Below are positions 16,831 through 27,300 of a DNA stretch of 61,239 bases, in pieces (position 1 is the first letter of the stretch; every line of letters begins with the position of its first letter). The DNA is taken from assembly GCA_050252335.1 (NCBI GenBank), contig JBFWLB010000009.1, positions 1 through 61,239 on the forward strand. Direction: 5' to 3'. The stretch is from Berkiella_A sp050252335. Its GTDB lineage: Bacteria > Pseudomonadota > Gammaproteobacteria > Berkiellales > Berkiellaceae. The notes under the pieces are model-generated. The model was not told where the DNA came from and searched no databases. It saw only the letters and a program-made list of their open reading frames with translations. Position numbers and translations under genes: made by a program.

Positions 16831-17079
16831 CAATAAAAAAGAAGCTTGCTCTTCGTTCATTTTTTTACTGACGGGTATTATATTGAGCCACTTTGTTTTT
16901 TATTATCCAGCATTTCTAAATGCTTAGTAATACGAATAGATCCCGGGATGACAAAAGTGGTTTTCCCCGGACACTACTGCCTAAAATTGAGAGGAGCGTT
17001 ATGATACTCTTTCCCTCATTCTGATTTTCCATCCAGATTTTCAAAGTAGGAAGATCCAAATGCTGCATCTATTATTTGA
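16831..17079. other. Intergenic region without recognisable gene
   Basis: Together with the repeat copy this makes 471 bases between the CorC-like gene and the dehydratase. I see no coding signal, RNA gene or strong terminator in this part. Confidence 0.5.
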
Positions 17080-18036
17080 TTACCCCTGCACAGTTTGACA
17101 AAATTTTTCTAAAACAATATTTCTACCGCATAAAACAACGATATTATTTTGGTCTTTATATTTTTTAGATTGTTGTATGAGTCCTGCAACCGCGACAGCA
17201 GCAGCCCCTTCAATGATGAGACGTTTTTTTGCGGCAATGAGTTGCATGGCTGCTTTGATTTCAGATTCTTCAACCAGAATAAAATCATCAATTATTTTCT
17301 TGCAAATTTCAAAAGTAATGGAGCCATGTTCTACATTACCCGCAGTTGCATCTGAAAGTGTGTCAGATTCTTTTACTTCAATTATTTTACCTTGTGCGAG
17401 GCTATGATGCATAGTCGGTGCATTTTTGGGGCTGCAAGCTATGATATTTATATCAGGATTTTGTGCTTTCAAATAAAGACCTATTCCAGAAATAAGCCCA
17501 CCGCCACCAACAGAGATAAAACAATTATCAATTGATTTAATATCTTGGCTGAGTTCAATACCCAGCGTACCTTGGCCTGCAATGACCAATGGATCATTAT
17601 AAGGGGAAATGTAGCTTAAATTTTCTTGTTGTGCGAATGCCCTGGCTGTCGTTTCTGCTGTAAGACAATTCCCATCAACAGTGACAATTTTTGTGCCCAA
17701 ACTTTGTATCGCATGCTTATTAAAAGTATTGGCCGTTTTTGACAAGAAAACAGTCGCTTTATAGTGTGCATATTTTGCTGCTAGTGCAACAGCTAAACCG
17801 TGATTGCCGTTGGAGGCGCAGACAATACCACGATCTCCAATAGATTTATCCAAAGAAAGAATTTTATTTAATGCCCCTCGTAATTTGAAAGAGCCTGATT
17901 TTTGAAGCTGCTCATGTTTTAGATATACAGATGAACCTAAGTGTTGAGAAAGCAAAATGCTCTTTTCCGAATGTGTTTTACGTATAAAAGATTTAATTCT
18001 GGTGTGCGCAACTTCAATATCTGATACGGTGATCAT
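17080..18036 (-). CDS. Threonine/serine dehydratase-like PLP enzyme (or serine racemase)
   Basis: Fold-type II PLP enzyme, 318 residues from the chosen start. KSGSFKLRGA carries the Schiff-base lysine, SNGNHGLAVA is the substrate loop, GGGGLISG binds the PLP phosphate, and the C-terminal LCGRNI replaces the usual LSGGN. There is no ACT regulatory domain, so it resembles catabolic threonine dehydratase or serine racemase more than biosynthetic IlvA. In-frame codons reach 18120, but that extension has no homology character. ATG 18036 (MITVSDIEVAHTRI) matches the family start. No partner gene is adjacent; it lies between the CorC-like gene and the repeat-protein gene. Confidence 0.88.
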   Translation of the reverse strand: MITVSDIEVAHTRIKSFIRKTHSEKSILLSQHLGSSVYLKHEQLQKSGSFKLRGALNKILSLDKSIGDRGIVCASNGNHGLAVALAAKYAHYKATVFLSKTANTFNKHAIQSLGTKIVTVDGNCLTAETTARAFAQQENLSYISPYNDPLVIAGQGTLGIELSQDIKSIDNCFISVGGGGLISGIGLYLKAQNPDINIIACSPKNAPTMHHSLAQGKIIEVKESDTLSDATAGNVEHGSITFEICKKIIDDFILVEESEIKAAMQLIAAKKRLIIEGAAAVAVAGLIQQSKKYKDQNNIVVLCGRNIVLEKFCQTVQG

Positions 18037-18615
18037 GGGTTTCTCATTTTTAATGGTAACAATTAAGTACTGGCGTATGAAATAGGATTTAGTGTAGCCA
18101 TAATTGCGCAAGAAACACAATCATGCATTGTTTGGTTGAGTAAGATTTTAAATTATAGCTGTCTTTCCAACTATAGGATTTGTGAGATAACTATCAGAAA
18201 ATAGATTCTGTTCCTTTCATTAGATGTGCTTATATGTATAAATCTACGCTTTAATATAGGGATATTATGTTTATTCTTATTATTGGTGCGGCGAAGCATT
18301 TTTTTGCGTTATTCACAAATCTGTGCCATAAAAATAGATCTTGTAGGTGCTTAAGATAGAACTTAGAATGCTGTTTCATTCAAAAGGACTGATATTAATT
18401 TTACTTTTGCGTCAACAAGGAACAGTGAGCGCATAAACCGATGATAGTCTTCATGCTTGAATTTTCAGCAATGTTGGATTAGGTTCTCACAATCTTATTT
18501 ACTTCCCAGTAAACTCCGGTTGTTCTTAACTTTATACCTCATTCAACATTCATAAAATCAATTGTGGATATCATGTATAAATTTAATAATATGCAATCAC
18601 GAGCGGAGATGAATT
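18037..18615. other. Long intergenic region upstream of the repeat-protein gene
   Basis: About 580 bases, very AT-rich, between the divergent dehydratase and repeat-protein genes. I see no reading frame with coding character, no RNA gene and no clear repeat copy. Length and composition would allow promoters for both genes; TATAAA-like strings lie close to 18580-18590. Confidence 0.45.
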
Positions 18616-20859
18616 ATGCCAAGATATATTATTGATCAAGCTGAACAAGATAGATTAAAAAAACTTGTTGCCAAAGCAAAACAACACGTTGATGAATTAA
18701 AAGAGATCAAAAGAACCAAAACAACTTTTGAATGGATGGCAGGATTTTTTCCATTCAATTTGTTTTTTAGCCAACCACTCAGCAAAGTCTCTATTCCTTC
18801 GGCAAAGATTGATCAAAAATTAAGCCAAATATTCGAAAAAATGGATGAGAAAGCCTTTGAGAATGTAGTGGCCTTATTAACAGCGCGTCAGTTAATTGAT
18901 GATGTAGAACTATTAGTGCAGTCTTATCCTGAAAAATATGGCCCTATGGCGAGTTTAGTAGAATATGCACAACAAGTAGCTAAGTTGCAAGATGATATGC
19001 TTTTACCTGAAAAGTTACATATATTAAAGGCATTTAAAACACTTGTTTTGTCAGACATTCAAGATGCTATCAAAAGCGTTTATGAGAGAATACAAAATCG
19101 TCAGGAAGCGGCAGAGATTGTTGCTAAACAGATTCAAAAGCTTGAGGATTCTATCCAAGAGGATCAATCTGATGCCCTTGCTAAAAATCAAGATTTTGTT
19201 GATGCTTTGAAATTACTCACTGAATTATACCCACAAAAATATAGTAAACATCATGAGCTACTTTCTAAAGCAGAAGCGGTTTATTTTTCAAAAGAAGCCT
19301 TTAATAAAACCGCGTTATCTATGCGTGAATTGAAAGCACTTGAAAAGTCAGTGAAAGAAAATTTACAAGACATAAGGCAAGCTAAAAATTTCGAAGAGGC
19401 TTTAGTGATTTTTGGCGAAGAATCTGTGCAGGAAAATCTTGCCACGGTTGCCAGTGTTTTTCCCAATGGTTACCAGGATTCTCATTTCGCCTTACAAAGC
19501 GCACAAGCTGTTTTAGCACACAAAGGTGATTTTCTGCCTGAAGAAAAGGAGATGTTGCTTAACTCCTTGCAGACATTAGATGCAGATAAAATTACAGGCA
19601 CCTTTGCAAAAGTAAGATCTGTTTCAGATGAGCGCGAAAAAGCCAAAGCAAGTGCACTCCGACATAAAGCTTCGATACAGAAGGTTACAACATTAGATGC
19701 CTTACTTGATATTGTTCTAGGTGGTTTTTCAGATGATGCTCGTCTTTTAGCAGACGCATATCCTGGTAAATACAATCGACTTGTCACTTTTGTTGAAATA
19801 TGTGAAAAAATAAAAGAAATGACACCTGCTTTGCTTCCATCAGAACAAGAAAGTTTATTGAAAGCATTGCGTCCTGTGGGTTCTAAAGCTGCATCAAAAG
19901 CATTTGCTACTATTTTGGAAAAAGTTAAAGCGCGTGAGCAGGCAGAAATTTTCATTGCAAAGAGCATAAAACAATTAGCACAGCAAAAAAGCTTGCCGCA
20001 AATATTTAAATTTTTACAAGATGATTCTTGGTTAAATGCTTTGCAATTGCTCTCTGATTCTATGGGAGGGAAATACAGTGAGTACTTAAGTATCGCCCCT
20101 AAAGTGGATGGTATTCAAGCGTATCTTGATAATATGATTGATGCTGAAAAAAATTCGCTGCTTTTAACCTTTAAATCGCTAAATGCTTCTGCAATTGACA
20201 GTGCAATTCAAGGCATTCTCTTTACAATCGATAGAAGAAAAAATGCATTGGCACTTTTTGAACGCGTAATGGGCGCAAGCTCTAAAGCTACAGAATTAAG
20301 TGAAATGCTTGCACTTCTTTTAGATGCTGACTTTGTGACTGCTCTTGAAGTATTACGTGGTGATTTCCCTCATTCCGAAGGATATGCAAATGTTCAAGCG
20401 TTGCTAGTATATGCAAATAAAGTATATGCATTGCAGTCAAATATGCTAGAACAAGAAAAAGTAACTTTACTTGAAAAGTTCAAAAGTGTTATACCAGAAG
20501 ATGTTGCTGACGCTTCAGAAACTGTTATACATAACATTCAAAGAAGAAAGGCGGCAGAAAAAAATGTTAACAAGGCAATGACTTTGGTGCAACAGCCTAC
20601 TGCGGTGACAAATCAATCTTGGATCAATGCAGATAAGGAATTAAAGCACCGCCTCGAGTTTTTAACCAAAGAAAAATCAAATAGTGATTTGAAATCTTCA
20701 TTTGATGATTTATGCGTTAAAAAGAAACCTGTGGTCGTTTTTGGTTTAATACCTAAAGATAATCGCGTAGAAAGTTCCTCCTCTGTCAATGACAGCCCTG
20801 TTGCAAGTGAGGGTCTTTCACAAGCATCTAAAACAAGGAAGAAAGTAATCTCTAAATAA
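18616..20859 (+). CDS. Orphan all-helical repeat protein; candidate secreted effector or scaffold
   Basis: 747 residues, no family recognised. The chain contains about six copies of a roughly 101-residue unit starting near 93, 194, 271, 371, 472 and 573. Each opens with a pattern like FVDALKLL, followed by YPxKY in most copies, then a helix ending Ala-x-x-Val, an LPEExxLL-type turn, LKxL, and a basic helix end such as ERIQNRQEA or ILEKVKAREQA. The second unit is shortened to about 77 residues. The N-terminal 90 residues include a hydrophobic FFPFNLFF patch. The last 75 are polar and Ser/Lys-rich. There is no signal peptide. It is isolated by about 580 bases upstream and 440 downstream. A type IV effector is plausible but not shown. 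Confidence 0.8.
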   Translation: MPRYIIDQAEQDRLKKLVAKAKQHVDELKEIKRTKTTFEWMAGFFPFNLFFSQPLSKVSIPSAKIDQKLSQIFEKMDEKAFENVVALLTARQLIDDVELLVQSYPEKYGPMASLVEYAQQVAKLQDDMLLPEKLHILKAFKTLVLSDIQDAIKSVYERIQNRQEAAEIVAKQIQKLEDSIQEDQSDALAKNQDFVDALKLLTELYPQKYSKHHELLSKAEAVYFSKEAFNKTALSMRELKALEKSVKENLQDIRQAKNFEEALVIFGEESVQENLATVASVFPNGYQDSHFALQSAQAVLAHKGDFLPEEKEMLLNSLQTLDADKITGTFAKVRSVSDEREKAKASALRHKASIQKVTTLDALLDIVLGGFSDDARLLADAYPGKYNRLVTFVEICEKIKEMTPALLPSEQESLLKALRPVGSKAASKAFATILEKVKAREQAEIFIAKSIKQLAQQKSLPQIFKFLQDDSWLNALQLLSDSMGGKYSEYLSIAPKVDGIQAYLDNMIDAEKNSLLLTFKSLNASAIDSAIQGILFTIDRRKNALALFERVMGASSKATELSEMLALLLDADFVTALEVLRGDFPHSEGYANVQALLVYANKVYALQSNMLEQEKVTLLEKFKSVIPEDVADASETVIHNIQRRKAAEKNVNKAMTLVQQPTAVTNQSWINADKELKHRLEFLTKEKSNSDLKSSFDDLCVKKKPVVVFGLIPKDNRVESSSSVNDSPVASEGLSQASKTRKKVISK

Positions 20860-20874
20860 TAGAGGGCGTAATTT

Positions 20875-20906
20875 CCCTCAGTTGTATATACATGTACAAC
20901 TGAGGG
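20875..20906. terminator. Perfect 12-bp inverted repeat after the repeat-protein gene
   Basis: CCCTCAGTTGTA (20875-20886) and TACAACTGAGGG (20895-20906) form a perfect stem with an 8-base loop, 15 bases after the stop codon. No U-tract follows, so it may stabilise the 3' end, terminate weakly, or be a protein-binding palindrome. Confidence 0.5.
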
Positions 20907-21298
20907 ACTCTGTAGCTTACCAGTGCCTAAACCCATCGTGTGGGATTATGGTAGAGGTAAAATACCGAGAACAGAAGAAAAGTTTGAAACATTAAATGAA
21001 TGTGTACCCAATACCCGATTGTTGCTAGTAAGAATACTTGGGTGACGAAAGTACTGTAGAATGAAAAAAAGAAAAGGAATTTTCAGATATTTAAAATAAG
21101 AGATTCATATTATAAGTATTTTTCTTTTAAAACAACAAAAATAAGTTAACTTGCTTTTTGCAGTGTGGGTGACATAAATTCATTTTTTAACTAACTTAAT
21201 TTTGTGGATTCCGCGTAGTTTTTCTTGAATAACAGAGAGCTTAAGGCCATACTTCGACAACTATTTTTTTGCCCCTGGGCTATTTGAGGAAAACCTTT
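20907..21298. other. Intergenic region upstream of the Pit operon
   Basis: About 390 bases with no supported gene. A TTG-started extension of the DUF47 frame from 21269 is not favoured. I found no clear PHO box. Confidence 0.4.
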
Positions 21299-21937
21299 AT
21301 GGTATTTGGACTTAACTTGCTACCGCAAGATAATAAGTTTTTTACGCTTTTAAAAGATGTTAGTGGACTTTCAAATAAATCTGTCCATCTCCTTAAAGAT
21401 CTCGCTATTGAAGAAAACAGAGACACAGCGTTCAGATTGGCTCGTGAAATTGAAATCGCAAAGCACACAGCGAAAGATGTGACCTATGAGATTACAGAAA
21501 TGCTTTGTCGTACTTTGGTAACCCCCTTCGATCATGAAGACATTCATCGCATTTCTAGAGGTTTGTACAAGACTTTAAAGATTTGCGAAAAAACGCAGGA
21601 GCGATTGGTTGCGTTTCAGTTACGTCCTTTTCATAACGATCTTTTCAAATTAGCAACCAATATGGTTTCAGCCTCTGATGTGGTGCATGATTTGGTTACA
21701 GATCTAAAAATTTTGAAAGACAGTAAAGCGGTACATGATAAATGTGCTCTGATTCACAATATTGAGTCTGATACAGATAAACTATTTAATCAACTCACCA
21801 TTGAATTGTATGAGCATGAACAAGATTTCAAAAAGATCCTGATCCGTAAAGAGGTGTATGGTTTGATGGAAGGTGTCGTTGACAGACATCGAGATCTCGC
21901 CAATGTTATTTTAGAAGTCGTTTTAAAACACTCCTAA
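21299..21937 (+). CDS. DUF47/PhoU-like phosphate transport accessory protein
   Basis: A 212-residue helical protein of the DUF47 (YkaA) family, which associates with Pit-type transporters and is thought to regulate them. Typical segments are LLPQDNKFFTLL at the start, HTAKDVTYEITEMLCRTLVTPFDHEDIHRIS in the middle and EVYGLMEGVVDRHRDLANVI at the end; the acidic residues are the expected metal-cluster ligands of PhoU-like bundles. The ATG at 21299 has GAGGA eight bases upstream and is preferred over TTG 21269. The phosphate transporter gene follows 38 bases later. Confidence 0.93.
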   Translation: MVFGLNLLPQDNKFFTLLKDVSGLSNKSVHLLKDLAIEENRDTAFRLAREIEIAKHTAKDVTYEITEMLCRTLVTPFDHEDIHRISRGLYKTLKICEKTQERLVAFQLRPFHNDLFKLATNMVSASDVVHDLVTDLKILKDSKAVHDKCALIHNIESDTDKLFNQLTIELYEHEQDFKKILIRKEVYGLMEGVVDRHRDLANVILEVVLKHS

Positions 21938-21975
21938 ATCATGAAATATCGTTAAAACGAATCAATGGATATTCT

Positions 21976-22977
21976 ATGGAATTAGCCTTTCTGCTTTTTA
22001 TCAGTATTGTTGTGCTTGCAATAATTTTTGATTACATCAATGGTTTTCATGATGCTGCAAATGCAATTGCTACCGTGGTTTCTACCAAAGTGTTGTCGCC
22101 TCGTATTGCTGTGATTTATGGTGCGAGTTTAAATGTGGTTGGGGCCTTAATGGGAACGCAAGTTGCAACCACAATTGGGACGGGATTAGTAGAAACGCAA
22201 GCCGTTACTTCACAAGTGTTATTATCTGCGTTAGTCAGTGCGATTGTATGGAATTTATTAACGTGGTTTAAAGGCCTTCCTTCGAGTTCTTCGCATGCAT
22301 TAATGGGATCTTTGATGGGGGCTACAGCCTTTGCCGCAGGCTCTAGCAGCTTACATTGGGATAAAATCATTGAGAAAGTGATTATTCCTACCTTTAGTTC
22401 ACCGATTATTGGTCTGGTTTTAGGGTATTTTGTGATGGTTGCCTTATATTGGCTATTACATAAAGTCTCTTTGCCGATTGTGAACCGTTGGTTTAGTAAG
22501 TTGCAGATTATTTCGGCAGGTTATATGGCTATTACACATGGTGCTAATGATGCACAAAAGACCATGGGTATCATTGCATTGGCGGTTGCAACTTATTATC
22601 AAACCCCTTTTCATGTTTCTACTTGGATCATTATTGTGTGTGCGCTTGCAATGGGTCTAGGCACTGTAGCAGGGGGATGGAAGATCATTCGTACAGTGGG
22701 CTCGAAAATGGTGAAGTTGAAACCTTTACAAGGTTTTGCGGCTGAAGCAACAGGGGGCACGATTTTATTTCTAACGGCGCATTTGGGTATTCCCGTTAGT
22801 ACTACGCATACCATTACAACTTCGATTATGGGGGTAGGCTCTGCTCAGCGTTTTTCTGCTCTACGGCCTAAAGTAGTAATGAATATTATGGCTGCTTGGG
22901 TTGTAACCTTGCCGACCACTTTCTTTTTAGCAGGTGGTGTATTTTGGCTTATGCAAAAATGCTTTACCTTACCTTAA
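21976..22977 (+). CDS. Inorganic phosphate transporter, PiT family
   Basis: A 333-residue inner-membrane symporter with the duplicated PiT signature: GFHDAANAIATVVSTKVLSP near the N-terminus and THGANDAQKTMGIIALA in the second half. About ten hydrophobic segments are visible, with the SSSHALMG loop after segment three. It lies 38 bases after the DUF47 gene, the standard gene pair for low-affinity phosphate (metal-phosphate) uptake. Length is short compared with E. coli PitA (about 500) but normal for bacterial PiT proteins lacking the long central loop. Confidence 0.95.
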   Translation: MELAFLLFISIVVLAIIFDYINGFHDAANAIATVVSTKVLSPRIAVIYGASLNVVGALMGTQVATTIGTGLVETQAVTSQVLLSALVSAIVWNLLTWFKGLPSSSSHALMGSLMGATAFAAGSSSLHWDKIIEKVIIPTFSSPIIGLVLGYFVMVALYWLLHKVSLPIVNRWFSKLQIISAGYMAITHGANDAQKTMGIIALAVATYYQTPFHVSTWIIIVCALAMGLGTVAGGWKIIRTVGSKMVKLKPLQGFAAEATGGTILFLTAHLGIPVSTTHTITTSIMGVGSAQRFSALRPKVVMNIMAAWVVTLPTTFFLAGGVFWLMQKCFTLP

Positions 22978-22984
22978 TCATTGC

Positions 22985-23017
22985 CGTTTTAAAGTGAGTA
23001 TCACTCACTTTAAAACG
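22985..23017. terminator. Perfect 15-bp inverted repeat after the Pit transporter gene
   Basis: CGTTTTAAAGTGAGT (22985-22999) and ACTCACTTTAAAACG (23003-23017) are exact complements with a 3-base gap, 7 bases after the stop codon. The position suggests transcript-end function, though the following bases are not a U-tract. Confidence 0.55.
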
Positions 23018-23174
23018 CAGCTTTCCTTGATATTAGTTGATAATATTGCTAACAACAACACTTTTTCTTTGTTGACATACATATCTCTGTATCGGTAGAT
23101 TATAAGGCTTATATTTAAAGAATAAATCACACCTTAAGTGTTATAAGCATTCTCTAAGGAGTAGAGGAAATAAT

Positions 23175-24344
23175 ATGAAGAAGAAAATAATCGCCACTGG
23201 TGTAATACTGTTTTCTTTGCTACTTGGATATCTTTTTTGGCCGTCTTCAAACACGCCACAAATGGCGGGAGGGCCTGGGCACGCGATTCCGGTCGGTGTC
23301 ATGGATGTTAAAAATGAATCTGTTAGTTTATATACAGAGCTACCCGGTAGAACAGTACCTTATCAGATTGCAGAAATTAGACCTCAAGTTACAGGACTCA
23401 TCAAGGATCGATTGTTTGAAGAGGGAAGTAATGTAAAAGAAGGGCAGCAACTCTATCAAATTGATCCCGCACCTTATCAAGCTGTTTATGACAGCACAAA
23501 AGCAGATCTTGCAAAAGCAGATGCCAATCTTCAATCCGTGCAAGCTAAAAACAATCGCGTCAAAGAATTGTTAAAAAAGAATGCTATTAGCAAACAAGAT
23601 TTTGACGATAGCATGGCTTCACTGGCGCAAGCCTATGCTGATATTGCAATTGCTAAGGCCGCCATTGTGAAAGCTAAGATTGACTTAGATTATACCAAAG
23701 TATATGCCCCCATTTCAGGTCGCATTGGTAAGTCGGGTGTCACAAAGGGCGCACTCGTGACAGCAAACCAATCGCAATCATTGGCAACCATTACCCAACT
23801 CAATCCTATGTATGTTGATTTAACACAAGCAAGTGATGAGTTAATTCAAATGCGTAAAAGTATTGAGTCTAAAAAAGAAACATTTGTGGAGCTATATTTA
23901 GAAAAAGATTCTGCACCGTATGCACAAAAAGGTGTTTTGCAATTTACTGATGTGACAGTTGATCAATCAACAGGTTCTGTGCAACTGAGGGCGTTGTTTC
24001 CTAATCCTGAAGGATTATTGTTATCTGGGCTATTTGTGCGAGCGAAGATAGAAACAGATGCGGTTGAATCTATTTTGATTCCTCAACAAGCTGCGATTCG
24101 AGGGCCGGACGGACAGATGCGAGTATGGGTTGTTGACAAAGAAAACACAGTGAATACTAGATTAGTCGCTATAGAGAAGGCAATCGGTGATAAGTGGTTA
24201 GTAAGAGACGGCCTTAAAGCGGGTGAAACCATCGTTTTGGAAGGATTTCAGAAAATTGCACCAGGCGCTGTTGTCACCCCTGTTTATGCTGAAGAGAAAA
24301 CAAAAAATGCCATGAATGTGCTTTCTCAACAAGGAGCGCATTAA
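23175..24344 (+). CDS. RND efflux periplasmic adaptor (AcrA/MexA type)
   Basis: Membrane fusion protein of a tripartite drug pump, 389 residues. A single N-terminal hydrophobic helix (residues 5-22, ending LFWPS) anchors it. There is no lipobox cysteine, unlike AcrA of E. coli. Then come the barrel-sandwich/lipoyl half (GRTVPYQIAEIRPQVTGLIKDRLFEEG), the alpha-hairpin (about 95-165, with the RVKELLKKNAISKQDFDD bend), the second lipoyl half (YAPISGRIGKSG) and the beta-barrel domain. Its stop overlaps the ATG of the pump gene by one base. No regulator gene is adjacent. Confidence 0.95.
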   Translation: MKKKIIATGVILFSLLLGYLFWPSSNTPQMAGGPGHAIPVGVMDVKNESVSLYTELPGRTVPYQIAEIRPQVTGLIKDRLFEEGSNVKEGQQLYQIDPAPYQAVYDSTKADLAKADANLQSVQAKNNRVKELLKKNAISKQDFDDSMASLAQAYADIAIAKAAIVKAKIDLDYTKVYAPISGRIGKSGVTKGALVTANQSQSLATITQLNPMYVDLTQASDELIQMRKSIESKKETFVELYLEKDSAPYAQKGVLQFTDVTVDQSTGSVQLRALFPNPEGLLLSGLFVRAKIETDAVESILIPQQAAIRGPDGQMRVWVVDKENTVNTRLVAIEKAIGDKWLVRDGLKAGETIVLEGFQKIAPGAVVTPVYAEEKTKNAMNVLSQQGAH

Positions 24345-27300
24345 TGTCTAGATTTTTTATTGATCGACCTGTTTTTGCATGGGTCATTGCAATTATTATT
24401 ATGCTTGCTGGTGCTATTGCCATTTCTAAGCTGCCTATAGAGCAATACCCTGATATTGCCCCACCTTCTGTTGCGATTAATGCTGTTTATCCTGGCGCAG
24501 ATGCAAAAACTGTTGAGAACAGTGTTACACAAGTAATTGAGCAAAAACTAACAGGTATTGATAATCTACGCTATTTTAGCTCAAACAGTTCTGATAGTAC
24601 GGCAACGATTACGCTGACTTTTGAGCCAGAAGCAGATCCCGATATTGCACAGGTACAAACTCAAAACAAAGTACAAGCAGCAATACCCCAGTTGCCTCCA
24701 GAAGTGCAAGTACAGGGTGTTACTGTTACCAAATCAAATGATAGTTTCTTACTGGTTGCAGGTTTTTACTCTGAAGATGGCTCCATTAGTGAGAAAGAAT
24801 TAGGTGATATTCTTGCATCAAAAGTACAAGATGCTGTTGCACGTGTAAATGGTGTTGGTAATGTCACCGTATTTGGTGAACAACATGCTATGCGGATTTG
24901 GCTCGATCCTAATAAGTTGTTGAGCTATAAACTATCTACTTTAGATGTTAGAAATGCGATTTCTACTCAGAATACAGATATTTCTGCTGGTCAATTGGGT
25001 GGATTGCCTGCTGTGCAAGGACAACAGTTGAATGCAACAGTAACGGCTCAATCACGTTTAAAAACAGTGGAAGATTTTGAGCGAATTATTTTGCGGGTAA
25101 ATACGGACGGTTCTCAAGTACGTTTAAAAGATGTTGCCCGTGTAGAATTAGGTTCACAAGGCTATACACGTATTGTGCGCTATAAGCGATTACCTGCTTC
25201 TGGTATTGCGATTAGTCTTGCAACGGGCGCAAATGCTTTAGATACAGCGGCCGCAGTAAAAGCGAAGATTAGAGAGCTTTCTAGTATTTTACCGGAAGGC
25301 GTTAAAGTTGTTTATCCCTACGATACAACACCTTTCGTAAAGCTTTCAATTCGTGGTGTGGTGGAAACCTTACTAGAAGCGGTTTTGCTCGTGTTCTTAG
25401 TGATGTATTTATTCTTGCAAAATTTTAGAGCCACACTGATTCCAAGTATTGCTGTGCCGGTAGTGTTATTAGGTACTTTTGCGGTGTTGCTGGCTTTTGG
25501 ATTTACCATCAATGTATTAACCATGTTTGCGATGGTCTTGGCCATTGGCCTTTTGGTGGATGATGCGATTGTGGTTGTTGAGAACGTTGAACGTATCATG
25601 AGTGAAGAAGGGTTACCGCCTAAGGAAGCCACCAAGAAATCAATGGATCAAATAACAGGTGCATTGATAGGTATTGCGCTTGTGTTGTCGGCTGTTTTTG
25701 TACCTATGGCCTTTTTTAGTGGTTCTGCGGGGGCAATTTATCGACAATTTTCGATTACCATTGTATCAGCGATGACACTCTCTGTGATTGTGGCTTTGGT
25801 TTTATCGCCTTCCTTATGTGCAACCTTTTTAAAACCGGTTGAAAAAGGACATAGTGAATTAAAAACAGGATTTTTCGGTTGGTTTAATCGAAACTTTAAT
25901 AGAGGGCGCGATATGTACCAGAAAGGTTCTGGATACATTGCGCATCGCGTATTTCGATTCTTTATCATTTATGCTGTTTTAGTGGGTGGATTAGCCTTTC
26001 TCTTTATGAGATTGCCCACATCATTCTTGCCCAATGAAGATCAAGGTATTATGTTTTTAATGGCGAATACGCCGGTTAGTTCCACTGCTGAGCGTACCTT
26101 AGAAAGTGTTAAAAAAATAGAAGATTACATTCTTGCAGAAGAAGATGAGAATGTAGATCACTTATTTACGGTAGTTGGTTTTAGTTTTGCGGGTGTTGCG
26201 CAAAATGCTGCTATTGGTTTTGTGGGCTTAAAAGATTGGGATGAGCGTAAAGAGCCCTCACAGAGTGTATTTGCGATTGCTGGACGCACCATGGGAGCGC
26301 TCATGCAAATCAAAGATGCGATTGCTTTTGCTTTTTTCCCACCACCGATTCGTGAATTAGGAAATGCCTCTGGTTTTGATATGCAGCTTGTTGATAGAAA
26401 TAACATGGGGCATAAAGCTTTGATGGATGCACGTAATCAAATATTGGGTATGGCTGCTCAGAATCCCATGTTGATGGGCGTGCGTCCCAATGGCTTAGAT
26501 GATGTTCCGCAATACAAGATTAATATCGATACAGAAAAGGCAAGTGCAATGGGCCTCTCCCTTGAAGATATTAATCAAACTTTGCAAACTGCTTGGGGCT
26601 CTGCTTATGTAAATGATTTCTTGGATGATGGGCGTATTAAAAGGGTATATCTGCAAGCAGATGCACCTTATCGTATGCTTCCTGAAGATCTAAAAGATTG
26701 GTTTGTACGTAATAATAAGCAAGAGATGGTTCCATTTAATGCTTTTTCAACAGCAGAATGGACTTATGGTTCTCCTAAGCTTGAGCGCTTTAATGGTATT
26801 GCTTCTGTCAATATTCAGGGTGCGACTGCGCCTGGTATTAGTACGGGACAAGCAATGGAAGAGATGGAAAAAATTGTATCAAGCATACCGGGTGGTTTTG
26901 CGATCGAATGGTCGGGTTTATCCTATGAAGAACGATTGACTGGTGCACAAGCACCCGCTCTTTATGCTTTGTCTATCATTGTCGTATTTTTAAGTTTGGC
27001 GGCATTGTATGAAAGTTGGACTATTCCTTTTGCTGTGATTCTAACAGTACCACTTGGTATTATAGGAGCGGTTGTTGCTACAAGCTTTAAAGGGCTGAGT
27101 AATGATGTCTATTTCCAAGTGGCATTACTAACCACCATTGGTCTATCCGCTAAAAATGCCATTTTGATTGTAGAATTCGCGAAGGAGTTATATGAAAAAG
27201 GGCATGGCTTATTTGAGTCTACGATGATGGCGGCTAAGCTACGTTTTCGCCCTATTTTGATGACCTCGATGGCCTTTATTTTGGGTGTTACACCGCTTGC

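Noticed and set aside
20907..21298. Possible PHO box before the DUF47-Pit genes
   Set aside because: No convincing pair of PhoB half-sites was found, and low-affinity Pit systems are often not in the Pho regulon.
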